Source of the DNA: DAOTVX01 sp034436015
GTDB taxonomy: Bacteria; Chloroflexota; Anaerolineae; Anaerolineales; Villigracilaceae
NCBI GenBank assembly: GCA_034436015.1
Contig: DAOTWG010000007.1
Location: forward strand, 1-22,576
Reading direction: 5' to 3'
Length of the DNA: 22,576 nucleotides
Shown: in pieces, positions 1-9,371 of the stretch
Numbering within the stretch: position 1 is the stretch's first letter
Layout of the letters: every line of letters starts with the position of its first letter
The notes under the pieces: model-generated
The model's input: the letters and a program-made list of their open reading frames with translations, nothing else
Database searches by the model: none
Told to the model about the DNA's origin: nothing
Position numbers and translations under genes: made by a program

Positions 1-306
<306 letters not shown>

Positions 307-577
307 AATCGCTCTTTCGAGCATAGAGTCCGAAAAGAAACGACCGGGGGTACTTCCTGTCACTCTTCAGTTGTTAAGGTCCCGTCCACGAAGCGGGCTG
401 TATTCTACCCGCAAGACGCCTCTCTGTCAAGGTCGAGAGACAAAATCGCCGATGTTTCCTCTCTCCACATCGGCTCGCCAGACTACAAAAACCATACTGC
501 CTTGTGTCTCTGGCGTCAGACGCAAACCCACTTGTCAACGATCTGCTGAAAGCGAGACTGGGCAACAACACTAGTCT
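307..577 (-). other. 16S rRNA leader with hairpins and a possible boxA
   Basis: This is the transcribed leader between promoter P1 and the mature 16S end; P2 lies inside it. Visible structures are a 7-bp hairpin at 449-473 (CCGATGT pairing with ACATCGG), a longer-range 7-bp pairing of 476-482 with 509-515, and a tight GCTC-GAAA-GAGC tetraloop hairpin at 311-322, just upstream of the mature 5' end. The complement of 372-383 reads GGGACCTTAACA, matching 8 of 12 positions of the boxA antitermination consensus TGCTCTTTAACA. Its position downstream of P2 is where a boxA would be expected. The boxA call is weak; the hairpins are direct observations. No coding region was found. Confidence 0.5.
402..430 (-). 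promoter_or_regulatory. rRNA promoter P2 (sigma-70 type)
   Basis: On the minus strand TTGACA (425-430) is followed by a 17-nt spacer and TAGAAT (402-407), with GCGGG directly before the -10. Transcription would start near 395, about 90 nt upstream of the mature 16S. It is the inner of two tandem promoters facing the rRNA gene. Confidence 0.8.
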
Positions 578-583
578 GTTCTT

Positions 584-611
584 ATTATACCCGCGTGCGC
601 CGAATTGTCAA
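584..611 (-). promoter_or_regulatory. rRNA promoter P1 (consensus sigma-70 type)
   Basis: On the minus strand a perfect TTGACA (606-611) is separated by 16 nt from a perfect TATAAT (584-589). ACGCGGG precedes the -10. Transcription would start near 577. It lies about 135 nt downstream of the last gene of the big operon, so the rRNA operon has its own strong start. No convincing terminator was seen between 612 and 746. Confidence 0.88.
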
Positions 612-746
612 GCATTTTCTGCACGACTGTTTACGATCCGGTGAACTTATGGATGCAGAATCGAGAGAAAATCGGGAAGAGGAGGGGACAGCCAAGACAC
701 CGCCGACTTCAGAGCCATCACGACGGCCTCCCTAGCAGCAACACGG

Positions 747-1535
747 CTACCGCACACGTCGCTTCCATTCCTCCTTAAGCTGTAACTGGCGCGGACTATC
801 GCCCGACTCAAGCGCCAGGAAATCGGTCAGCAGGCGATTAAAGCGCGCGCTTTCATCTAGCATAGGGAAATGGCCGGCATTCTCGAGCACAATCTGATGA
901 ATATGCTCTGGAAAGACAGCAGCTCGTTCTTCCGTCGGCGGCGTGACAGCCGGGTCGCCCTCGCCATAGACAAGCAGACAGGGGGTCCGCAAACTGCTGA
1001 CAAGAGTGAGGATATTCAACGTGGTCAGACCATCGAAAGACGTTTTCATCGCGCCGACATCCGCCTTGAGCGCGTCGACGCGCGCCGGCTCGGCCAGTTC
1101 GTCTTTGCCGAGCAGCCAGTCTGCCAATTCGGCAGGCGGCGCGGCGCGCAACCGGCCGTTGACCGACTCATTTTCTAACGGGCAACTAACCAGCATCATC
1201 CGATCCACCATGGCCGGCCAGCGTTGCGCGAAGAGCGCCCCCACAACCGCGCCTAATCCATGACCGATTAAAGCGATCTTAATGATGCCCAACTCTTGCA
1301 AAAAGCGATCGAGTAGGTTGACCTGGTGTTCCAAAGCGTACAGGCTGGCGTCGTGCGCCGTATCGCCGAAACCCCACAGGTCGAGGGCGTAAGCGCGATA
1401 AGCAATTGCCGCCGTTTGCATCGCCGGCACCCAGTAGCGCCAGGAGCCGACCCAACCATGCAGAAAGATCACCGGACGGCCACGTCCCAGCACCTCGTAA
1501 TGGACAATACGTTCGTCAATCAAAACTACGCTCAT
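747..1535 (-). CDS. Alpha/beta hydrolase-fold protein lacking the nucleophile serine
   Basis: A 262-residue protein of the alpha/beta hydrolase superfamily. It has the N-terminal VHYEVLGRGRPVIFLHGW strand with the HGW oxyanion motif (residues 26-28), a candidate catalytic Asp194 in VYGEGDPAV and His222 in NAGHFPML. The nucleophile elbow reads G91-H-G-L-G95, so residue 93, normally serine in GxSxG, is glycine (codon GGA). The hydrolase encoded at 13315-14106 has serine at exactly this position and shares the same N-terminal signature, so the two are paralogues. Loss of the nucleophile suggests no ordinary esterase chemistry. It may bind a ligand, serve as a scaffold, or catalyse a non-hydrolytic reaction. 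It is the last gene of the operon, 50 nt after the CheY-like receiver, with an AGGAAGAG ribosome site before ATG. Family is certain; function is unknown. Confidence 0.88.
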   Translation of the reverse strand: MSVVLIDERIVHYEVLGRGRPVIFLHGWVGSWRYWVPAMQTAAIAYRAYALDLWGFGDTAHDASLYALEHQVNLLDRFLQELGIIKIALIGHGLGAVVGALFAQRWPAMVDRMMLVSCPLENESVNGRLRAAPPAELADWLLGKDELAEPARVDALKADVGAMKTSFDGLTTLNILTLVSSLRTPCLLVYGEGDPAVTPPTEERAAVFPEHIHQIVLENAGHFPMLDESARFNRLLTDFLALESGDSPRQLQLKEEWKRRVR

Positions 1536-1585
1536 GATCTCTTCCTAAAGCAGTGCAGGGTAGAACTTCTCTTGCCTTGCTCTTC

Positions 1586-1960
1586 TCAACCTGAACGGCG
1601 CGCCAGCATCTTTTGCACATGAGCAATCAACTGGTCGGGAGCGAAGGGCTTCAGCAGGTACTCGTCGGCGCCCGCCCGCAAACCAGTCTGAATCTCCGCC
1701 TCCTGTCCTTTCGCCGACAGGAAAACAACAGGGATGTGGGCTGTCCTCGGGTTCTTCTTGAGCAGTGTGCACGCCTCGTACCCTGTCATGCGCGGCATGC
1801 GCACATCCAGGATGACCAGATCCGGCATTTCTTGTTCCGCCAATTGCACCGCCTCTTCACCATTGCTGGCGGCGACAACCTCATAGCCTGCGAAATGCAA
1901 CGTAAAAGTCACCAGTTCACGAATATCGCGTTCATCCTCAGCGATTAAGATTTTTGCCAT
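1586..1960 (-). CDS. Stand-alone CheY-like response regulator
   Basis: A 124-residue receiver domain with no output domain. It has the acidic pair E8-D9, the phosphoacceptor Asp52 in VILDVRMP, Ser82 in VVFLSAK and Lys104 in LLKPF, a complete set for phosphotransfer. The start follows the histidine kinase stop by 4 nt, and its GAGGAG ribosome site lies within the last kinase codons, so translation is probably coupled. It is a likely phosphoacceptor for the adjacent kinase. With no DNA-binding or enzymatic domain it would signal by protein contact or pass phosphate onward. Which of the two receivers flanking the kinase is preferred cannot be told from sequence. Confidence 0.93.
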   Translation of the reverse strand: MAKILIAEDERDIRELVTFTLHFAGYEVVAASNGEEAVQLAEQEMPDLVILDVRMPRMTGYEACTLLKKNPRTAHIPVVFLSAKGQEAEIQTGLRAGADEYLLKPFAPDQLIAHVQKMLARRSG

Positions 1961-1964
1961 AAAG

Positions 1965-4900
1965 TCACTCCTCGGCGCGGTAGACAGGCAAAGTGAACGA
2001 AAACGTGCTGCCCTCGCCTGGGATGCCCGTACTCTTTAGCCAAATGCGTCCTTCATGCATGGCCACCAGCTGTTGGACAATGGACAGCCCCAGCCCTGTG
2101 CCCGGCGTAGCCAAGACCAGCGGATGCTCGCCACGGAAAAAGCGTTCAAACACATGTTCCTGATCGGCCGGCGGAATGCCGATACCGGTATCCTGTACAT
2201 CCACCTGAACCTCTCCATCCAGTGGAGAAATCGAGACCGTGATTTTCCCTTCCGCCGGAGTATAGTGATAGGCATTGCTCACCAGATTGTCGAGAATTTG
2301 ACGCACACGCTCCGGATCGCCGCGCACAGCAGGTAGGTCGCCAGCAACATCCAGAGAGACCGCCATCGGTTTGTTCTCTTCCTGTGAACGACGCAAGATA
2401 TCGGCGATAACATCTTCTGCGATGGCCCGCAAGTCAAGCGGTTGGAAGGAAAGCGAAATGCGGCCGGCCTCAATACGCGAAATATCCAGCAAGTCGTTCA
2501 CCAACGCGCTCAGACGTTCTGTATTCGAGCGTACGATCTCCAGAAAATGTATCTGGTTTTCGCTCAACGCGCCGGCGGCCCCCATCAGCAGCAGATCCAC
2601 ATATCCCTTGATGGAAGTCATTGGCGTTCGTAGTTCATGACTCACCGTCGCCACAAACTCTGACTTTAGCCGATCCACTTCTACCTCATGGGTAATATCT
2701 CGAAAGATAGACACCGTACCCAGGAAATCGTTGCGCCAGATGACCGGCGCCAGGTGAACCAGGATAATGCGCCCGTTGTCCAGGGTTAATTGTTCGGCGT
2801 ACGTATCGCCGAGGTGATACGTCGAAGGGTCTTCCGACCAGGCGCGGATGGTGTCCATCCACGTTTGCGCTGCTTTCCCGAACAGGCCAACGAACTGTTC
2901 CAGCGAACGGCCGACAATCTGTCTGGCTTCCAAACCAAGCAACCGTTCGGTAGAAGGGTTGACGAAGGTGATGATGTTCGACGCGTCCGTAACCAGAACG
3001 CCATCGGCCACCGCCTCCAGAATCGCCTGCTGTCGGCTGGCCTCTACCTGCTGCATGCGTAACATGCCGCCAAGGCGCTCCGCCTGATCACGAATTAACT
3101 CATAGAGTTGGGCGTTATTAATGGCAACGGAAACCTGCATGCCGATTGCTTGCACCAGACTCAGGTGATCCTGGGTAAAATATCCCACCTGACGGTGAAA
3201 GACCATCACCGCGCCGATGGCGTCCTCGCCGACCATCAGCGGCACGGCGATTACGCTGCGATGCAGCGGGGAACTCATCGGCAGAGTTACCCAACGCGGG
3301 TCCTTCCTCACATCGTCAATGAGCACCGCTTTACGGTTCTTGATTACCCAACCGGCCAGCCCTTCTCCTACTTTAAGCGGCGTTGGACGGTCTCGTTCCT
3401 GCAAGACCGGCGTGACGTAACCGTAGCCGGCGCGGTAATGGATGGTGTTATCCTCCGGGTTGACCATTAAAATCGCGCCTTGCTCGGCGCCGATCGCATC
3501 GTTCAACAATGCCAGGGTGCGATTCAGCGCGCGGTCAACATCCAGCGTGGAGGATGCCTCCGTTAGGATACGCAATAAGGTTTCCGTATTACGCTGCTCA
3601 CGCGCGAGTTCCGCCGTGCGTTCCACAACGCGTTGTTCGAGTTCTTCCGCCAAGCGACGCGTCTCCGCGAAGAGCCGGCCGTTCTGAATGGCAACCGCCG
3701 CCTGGTTGGCAAGAATGCTCAGGACCTGTTGGTCCTCTTCCGTATACACATTCGGGCGATAGCTTTGCGCCGAGAGCATGCCGATTACTTTCTCTCCCAG
3801 CATGATGGGCACGGCCACAATGGAACGCGGTTGACCTTCGCCAAAGGTGCGTCCGCCCAATTGTTCGATTTCCACGACATCGGCAATGAGCAAGGGTTGC
3901 CCGCTAGCAATGACGCGTCCGCTCAGACCTTCCCCCGGCGGCAAGCGTACAGAGGGCGCGCGCCCGCCCGGATCCATCAGATAGACACCTTCAACTTCTC
4001 CGGTTTCCTCGTCAAGGAGCGAGATGACAAACGATTCGGCCGGCATCAGTTGCGCCGCCGCTCGATGGATCGCCGCATAAATCTCCTCGGGATCCAGGCT
4101 GGCGCTCATCTCGTACGAGACACGGTTGATGGTCGCCAGCCGCTCTGCCGTTGCGACCGTAGATTGATAGAGACGGGCGTTTTCTAGAGCAATCGCTGCT
4201 TGGTTACAGATCGTACGCGCGAGTTCGATTTCGGCGGCCGAGAAGCGATAAGGATGGCTCATTTGGACAAACAGCAAGGCACGCAGGTTCGTACCACTGG
4301 CAAGCGGCAAAATCAACAGAGAACGGGTATCTGCAAGAAACTCGGCGAGCGGCGCTAACTCTGGCTCAGTGCTCACATCTTCTGTGACAAAGATGCCCAG
4401 CGATTCACTCAGCCGCTGGAAGATAGGAGCAGGCGGTAAAACGGCAGGTTTCTCTTCCTCCTGTTCCGGCAGGACAACGCGCAGGAACGGTTCCTGCTTG
4501 CGTCCAAAGGAAACGGCAGCCAGCCGCGTCGCCGACAGAGCCTTTCGCAACTCCTCTCCTGTAAGACGCAAAATCCGATCTTCATCCAACAAGCCGCTCA
4601 GTTCAAAGGAAAGACGATTGAGCAGAGCCAGACGTTGTGAGCGCTCATCCAGTTCAGCAGCGCGGCGCAGACTATCTTCGTACAGATGGGCATTTTCGAG
4701 CGAGACTGCCGCCTGGCTAGCGAAGGCGCTGGCCAATTGCAATGTCTCAAAAGTGAAGTAATTCGCCTCCGTCTTTTCCAACGCAATCACGCCCACGACC
4801 TGGCCTTTGGAAATCAACGGCACGCCCATCCAGGAAAGGCGTTCTGCCTCGGCCAGAGCCGGAAAGCGCGGATCGCTGTGTACGTTATCCACCACGATCC

Positions 4901-7900
4901 CCTGACCGGTGCGAATCATTTCTTCGAGGAGCGCGGAGTCTTCGATGTCCACCGAAAGCCCAATGCGCTCTTCGGGGTCAGGGAAACCGCGCGCCGCGGT
5001 CACAGTCATCTGGTCGCCGCTGCGCAACCAGAGAATCGCCGTATCGTAGCGGAGCACGGCGCCCAGTTGATCGAGCAAGCCGCCGATCAACTCGCTGGAT
5101 TGCAGGCTTGTAGACATCGTCGCGGCGACAGCGGTCAACGCCTGCAATTGACGAGCCCGTTCCTGCGACGCGCGAATCAGGGCGACATTTTCCAGCGAGA
5201 GCGCCACCTGTTGGGCAAGCGAGAGCAGGATGGCCTCGTCCTCAGGGCTAAAGGCCGCCACCGTGTTAAAGTTGTCCAGCGCAAGCACGCCCAGGACTTC
5301 TTCTGCTGTCTGAATGGGAACAAGCAAACAGGATACGGGCAATCGCCCCCCTGTAGCCTCTCGGTAATAGAGCAGGTACTCCGCCGGCAGATTGTAATCG
5401 CGGGCGAAATTGACTTCGTCCACCCGTCGGGGCCGGCGCTCGGCGAAAACCTGCCCGGGCAGGGACTCGTGAATGTCATAGCTAATGTAAAGCATCCGAT
5501 CAGAATTCGCATAGTTGCGCGCGGCTTTTGTGACCAGACGGGCCTGCGCGGCGTCCCACAGAAGGACGACGCCAGCGTGCGCCCCGGCGACCACCCGCAA
5601 CGCGCTATTGAGGAGGGCGCTCACGATTCTTTCCGGCTCCAGTCCACTCAGCTGCCGGCTGAAGTCAAGCAACAGGTTGACCTCGCGCAGACGGCGACGC
5701 GTCTCGGTCAACAGATTGATGTTCTGCAAAATTATGGAAACCTGACGGGCAATCTGCAAGTAGACTTGGCGGTCTTCATCCGTCAGGGCGGGCAATGGCT
5801 CCACGCTCATCGCCAGCACACCGGCGACCGGTTTGCCGTCAATCAAAACAGGTAAGCAGATAAAACTCTTCGCGTGCAGGCTGCTCAACAAAGGCGTATC
5901 GCGCCAGATATCGTTCTCTTCCAGATTCGTAACCACGAGCGTTTCACCGGTCTGGAGACTGTAGCGCAACGGATTGCGTTGACCGAACAGGGCCTCTGGG
6001 TTCGTACTGCGAGGAATGCTACCAAGGACATGCAACAGACGCGGGCCCTCCGGGGTATTCTCCGCAACCATGGAGACGTTCATCTCCAGACGAGTCAAAA
6101 TCTCTCGCCCAAGCGCTTGCAAGGCCGTTTGGGCATCTACCTGAAGGCTGATAGCCTCGGCGATTTCGAGGCCGGCGCGAATACGGCGAGCACGCCGTTC
6201 TAGATTACGAACGGCAATGGTATATTCCAAATCCTTGCGAAGCAACACCGGCAAGTGCGCTTGGCTGACCGAAAGCATTTGTTGCTGTCGCGCCAAGCTG
6301 GTGGTCAACGTCTCGACTTGCGCGCGATATTCACCCAACCTGCGCGTAGTAAGAATCAGCAAAGCCGCCTGAACGGCAAAGACATCCAGAGCCTCGAGGG
6401 TAACCGGGTCAGGACGTTTCCCGTCGCGAGGCGCATCGAGGCTAATCAAGCCGATATAATTCCCTTCGCTATCCTGAAGAGGGTAAAGCAGAGCATCGCC
6501 GGCATGCCAAGCATCCACAGCTTGCACCGAGGGCGCCGCAGGCGTGATCCTCTGCATTTCGCCGGAGAGCGCCTGATTTTGATTGTAAGGAACGAAATAC
6601 CCGCCGCCCATCTTGAGCTCGGGACGGAACAGTTGCGCCACACTTGGGAAAGGTTGCGGGCGCGCGCGCAACGCGGCCAGGGTCTCCGGCGGAATCCCCG
6701 CGCCGGCCACACGCTGTAACGTTCCACTCTCCGAATCAACCAGGCTAATCAAAACGATGTCGAACGGCGTCGTCTCGCGAATCCCGATTGCCAAGGCCTC
6801 CAAGGACTGTTCCAACGGACGATCCACGGTAATCGCATGAGCCGCCTGGACAAGCCTACTCAGCGCTTCCGAGCGACGCCCCAAGGTATGCAGGGTCTGC
6901 AACTGCTCCTGCCAGCGCGCCGTGTTCTCCAAGGCAACAGCCGCCTGCACAGCCAGCGATTGAGCCGTTTCCAGCATTTCTTCGCTGAAAAAACCCGCCC
7001 TCGAAGCATGTAGCTGAACCAGGCCGCTGATCTGGTCTCGATGCCGAATCGGGATGAACATGGCCGAGCCAACGCCCTCATGCGGCTGCGGTTGGCTGGC
7101 CTGGGAAAAATCGGCGATCAAGAAAGGCCTGGCCTCGACCAACGCTTTTTGTTCCAGAGCCGAGAGCGCACGGGGGGCTGCCTCGCCTGCCGCGAGCGTG
7201 ACCTTGTCTTGTCCATCACACAAGAACACCGCGCCGCACTCCGCCCCGGTCAGGTGCAGACTCTCCTCGTAAAGGACTTGCAGGAGTCGCGGCAAATCTT
7301 GAGCCGTGTGCAACTGTTGGCTGATGCGAACCAGCGCCCGCAGGTAGTCAATCTGACGTCGCAAACTTTCATCGGTCTGTTCTTTGAAAGCCGCGCTTTC
7401 TATGGCGCTTGCTAGTTGCCCCGCGGCTGTAACAAGAATCTGCAAGTCGTAACTATTGAAGAAATCAGGAGAGCGATGCCCTAGCAACACTTCCCCAATA
7501 CCGCGCTCGTGTACCACCAACGGCACAAGGGCGAACGACTCCAGTTTGAGAGCCGCTGCCAACGAGCGATAGCGCGCCATGAGACGCTCATCTTGCGAGA
7601 CCTGCCCCGAGAGAATCGGGCGGCGTGTGGCAGTAACTGTTTCCGCGAATAGGGTGTCGTCAAGGAACAAGCGTGAGAATCGATCCAATTTCTCCACGCT
7701 CGCCCCCCAGAGCGACTCACGGTGGAGATACAACACACCTTGCAGCTCATCCACCAGGAAAATAGCCGCCACATGGACCTGTAAGAGGCGCGCCAATTCC
7801 TGCAAGGCATAGCGTAAGATTTCTTCCAGCGTGGCCGAAGAGTTCACCAAACTGACAATGCGTCGCAACGCCTCGGCGCGTTGAGCGCGCTGGCGCGACT

Positions 7901-9365
7901 GCCGTAGCAGAGTGATGTTATCAATGATATGCGCTGCTTGGTTGGCGATAATGTTAAGAAGACGCAGCTCGTCCGACGAGAATGTCGAGATTCCGCTGCG
8001 ATGGTTGGAAGCCTGCAAGAAGCCCAGTGAGCGCCCCCCAGAAACTAGTGGCATCAAGGCGGTATCGCGCAAGCTGGCCGCGCGCGCGAAATCCTGAAAG
8101 CCAAAGGACTTCCAGCGTTCATCCTCCATCGCATTCTCGCTGAGAATAGCCTGTTGGGAAAGGATAGCCTCTTCCAACGCGCTGCCGGCCTCTACGGAGG
8201 CTCGATAGAAAGCAATGGTTTGGGAGGGCAAACCAAGGAAAGGCGGCTGAGCAGCAAGCAGACGGCGGTCTTCCTCATAAATCAGGAACCCAAGAATCTC
8301 CACCTCCAAGAGCGGCGCAATGCTTTGCACCAGGCGGGCGAACAAGTCTTGCGTATCGCGCGTCTCGCCAATCGCTTGGGCCAAATTTGCCAGACCGCTC
8401 AATTCGGCGCTGCGTCGGCGTTCGGCCTCGAACAGCATCGCGTTGCGGAGGGCGGCCGCCGCCTGGGCCGCGAGGAGTTGCAATACCTCCAAATCGGTTG
8501 GCGCCAGCGCTTTTGGCATCTTCAAACCGATTTCGAGCGTGCCCAAGCGCTCCTCGCCCAACCGCAGAGGAACGCCTGCGAAGGAACGCAGCACTCCCGC
8601 TTCGCCTGCCCTCTCGCCTTCCAGGGGTAGATTTTCCGGAATCTCAGGCAGGTAAAACAACCGCCCTGCTTCTAGGATCTGTCGACTCCACGGTAGCGGC
8701 GACGATGGCTTCCCTCGCTCCAGATACGCCACACCATTCTCGTCATACGCCAAATAGTAGGATGTCAGTGTCTGGTCAGCAGCATTCCATAGCCTGAGCG
8801 ATAGCGTATCCGCCGGAAGCAACCGTTCCACATAGGTCAAAATGGCTTTCAACGTACTATCCAGGTCAAGGCGGGCAACTAAGGCTTGGTTGAATTCAGA
8901 CAAAATCTGAAGGATGGAGGGAGGAAGCTCGGCGCCGCCTGTCTCGGCGCGGCGCAGGGAAATGAGCATGGAAGGCGTTGGAGTCGGAAGATAATAGGAT
9001 ACAGCCTCCACAGGACGGCCATCAATCGTCATACGCGCCTGGCCCTCAGCCAAGCATAGATTCAAAAACTCCTCCGGAGGACGCACCCGGCGCGCCAGCA
9101 CTTCAAGGTTGGGTTGTTCGCCTGGCTGCAACCCAAACCATTCGCGCCCGGTTGGATTAAGGTATTCTGCACGCCCGCCCACGCGCACAAGGAGCAACGC
9201 GTGTTTGGAAGTCGCGGGGGAAGTCGGCAGTGTTAAGGAATCGGCCACAGGCGGGACCGGCCGCCAACGGCGCGCCAGCAGGATTCCCCCCACAACCAGA
9301 AGCAGAAGCGCCAGCCCGGTCAGAAGCAGGCCGATTCCAAGCGAGGCCGACTGCCCTTCCAACAT
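1965..9365 (-). CDS. Giant sensor histidine kinase with about eleven GAF domains
   Basis: 2466 residues. Order: one N-terminal membrane helix (about 9-31); a degenerate PAS-like region (55-140); eleven GAF repeats centred on recurring core signatures such as VPLxxGxxxxGxL near residues 265, 445, 620, 777, 967, 1177, 1355, 1521, 1691, 1857 and 2046; short coiled linkers (for example 1900-1925); a PAS domain (2112-2228); HisKA with phosphoacceptor His2243 in VSHELRTP; and HATPase_c with N-box Asn2360/Asn2364, DTGIGIPP (2392-2399) and GTGLGLSIV (2422-2430). The catalytic core looks intact. No bilin-type cysteine context was recognised in the GAF domains, so their ligands are unknown. With one short N-terminal helix, the sensory array is probably cytoplasmic. 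It is flanked by receiver genes on both sides, 6 nt and 4 nt away. GAF boundaries were set by eye and may shift by 10-20 residues. Confidence 0.95.
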   Translation of the reverse strand: MLEGQSASLGIGLLLTGLALLLLVVGGILLARRWRPVPPVADSLTLPTSPATSKHALLLVRVGGRAEYLNPTGREWFGLQPGEQPNLEVLARRVRPPEEFLNLCLAEGQARMTIDGRPVEAVSYYLPTPTPSMLISLRRAETGGAELPPSILQILSEFNQALVARLDLDSTLKAILTYVERLLPADTLSLRLWNAADQTLTSYYLAYDENGVAYLERGKPSSPLPWSRQILEAGRLFYLPEIPENLPLEGERAGEAGVLRSFAGVPLRLGEERLGTLEIGLKMPKALAPTDLEVLQLLAAQAAAALRNAMLFEAERRRSAELSGLANLAQAIGETRDTQDLFARLVQSIAPLLEVEILGFLIYEEDRRLLAAQPPFLGLPSQTIAFYRASVEAGSALEEAILSQQAILSENAMEDERWKSFGFQDFARAASLRDTALMPLVSGGRSLGFLQASNHRSGISTFSSDELRLLNIIANQAAHIIDNITLLRQSRQRAQRAEALRRIVSLVNSSATLEEILRYALQELARLLQVHVAAIFLVDELQGVLYLHRESLWGASVEKLDRFSRLFLDDTLFAETVTATRRPILSGQVSQDERLMARYRSLAAALKLESFALVPLVVHERGIGEVLLGHRSPDFFNSYDLQILVTAAGQLASAIESAAFKEQTDESLRRQIDYLRALVRISQQLHTAQDLPRLLQVLYEESLHLTGAECGAVFLCDGQDKVTLAAGEAAPRALSALEQKALVEARPFLIADFSQASQPQPHEGVGSAMFIPIRHRDQISGLVQLHASRAGFFSEEMLETAQSLAVQAAVALENTARWQEQLQTLHTLGRRSEALSRLVQAAHAITVDRPLEQSLEALAIGIRETTPFDIVLISLVDSESGTLQRVAGAGIPPETLAALRARPQPFPSVAQLFRPELKMGGGYFVPYNQNQALSGEMQRITPAAPSVQAVDAWHAGDALLYPLQDSEGNYIGLISLDAPRDGKRPDPVTLEALDVFAVQAALLILTTRRLGEYRAQVETLTTSLARQQQMLSVSQAHLPVLLRKDLEYTIAVRNLERRARRIRAGLEIAEAISLQVDAQTALQALGREILTRLEMNVSMVAENTPEGPRLLHVLGSIPRSTNPEALFGQRNPLRYSLQTGETLVVTNLEENDIWRDTPLLSSLHAKSFICLPVLIDGKPVAGVLAMSVEPLPALTDEDRQVYLQIARQVSIILQNINLLTETRRRLREVNLLLDFSRQLSGLEPERIVSALLNSALRVVAGAHAGVVLLWDAAQARLVTKAARNYANSDRMLYISYDIHESLPGQVFAERRPRRVDEVNFARDYNLPAEYLLYYREATGGRLPVSCLLVPIQTAEEVLGVLALDNFNTVAAFSPEDEAILLSLAQQVALSLENVALIRASQERARQLQALTAVAATMSTSLQSSELIGGLLDQLGAVLRYDTAILWLRSGDQMTVTAARGFPDPEERIGLSVDIEDSALLEEMIRTGQGIVVDNVHSDPRFPALAEAERLSWMGVPLISKGQVVGVIALEKTEANYFTFETLQLASAFASQAAVSLENAHLYEDSLRRAAELDERSQRLALLNRLSFELSGLLDEDRILRLTGEELRKALSATRLAAVSFGRKQEPFLRVVLPEQEEEKPAVLPPAPIFQRLSESLGIFVTEDVSTEPELAPLAEFLADTRSLLILPLASGTNLRALLFVQMSHPYRFSAAEIELARTICNQAAIALENARLYQSTVATAERLATINRVSYEMSASLDPEEIYAAIHRAAAQLMPAESFVISLLDEETGEVEGVYLMDPGGRAPSVRLPPGEGLSGRVIASGQPLLIADVVEIEQLGGRTFGEGQPRSIVAVPIMLGEKVIGMLSAQSYRPNVYTEEDQQVLSILANQAAVAIQNGRLFAETRRLAEELEQRVVERTAELAREQRNTETLLRILTEASSTLDVDRALNRTLALLNDAIGAEQGAILMVNPEDNTIHYRAGYGYVTPVLQERDRPTPLKVGEGLAGWVIKNRKAVLIDDVRKDPRWVTLPMSSPLHRSVIAVPLMVGEDAIGAVMVFHRQVGYFTQDHLSLVQAIGMQVSVAINNAQLYELIRDQAERLGGMLRMQQVEASRQQAILEAVADGVLVTDASNIITFVNPSTERLLGLEARQIVGRSLEQFVGLFGKAAQTWMDTIRAWSEDPSTYHLGDTYAEQLTLDNGRIILVHLAPVIWRNDFLGTVSIFRDITHEVEVDRLKSEFVATVSHELRTPMTSIKGYVDLLLMGAAGALSENQIHFLEIVRSNTERLSALVNDLLDISRIEAGRISLSFQPLDLRAIAEDVIADILRRSQEENKPMAVSLDVAGDLPAVRGDPERVRQILDNLVSNAYHYTPAEGKITVSISPLDGEVQVDVQDTGIGIPPADQEHVFERFFRGEHPLVLATPGTGLGLSIVQQLVAMHEGRIWLKSTGIPGEGSTFSFTLPVYRAEE

Positions 9366-9371
9366 GAGACG

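Noticed and set aside
511..538. A third TTGACA (minus strand, 533-538) between P1 and P2
   Set aside because: No acceptable -10 hexamer lies 15-19 nt downstream of it.
4686..5855. Long plus-strand frame of 389 codons inside the kinase gene
   Set aside because: It is antisense to a well-supported coding region with continuous GAF motifs and has no domain of its own.
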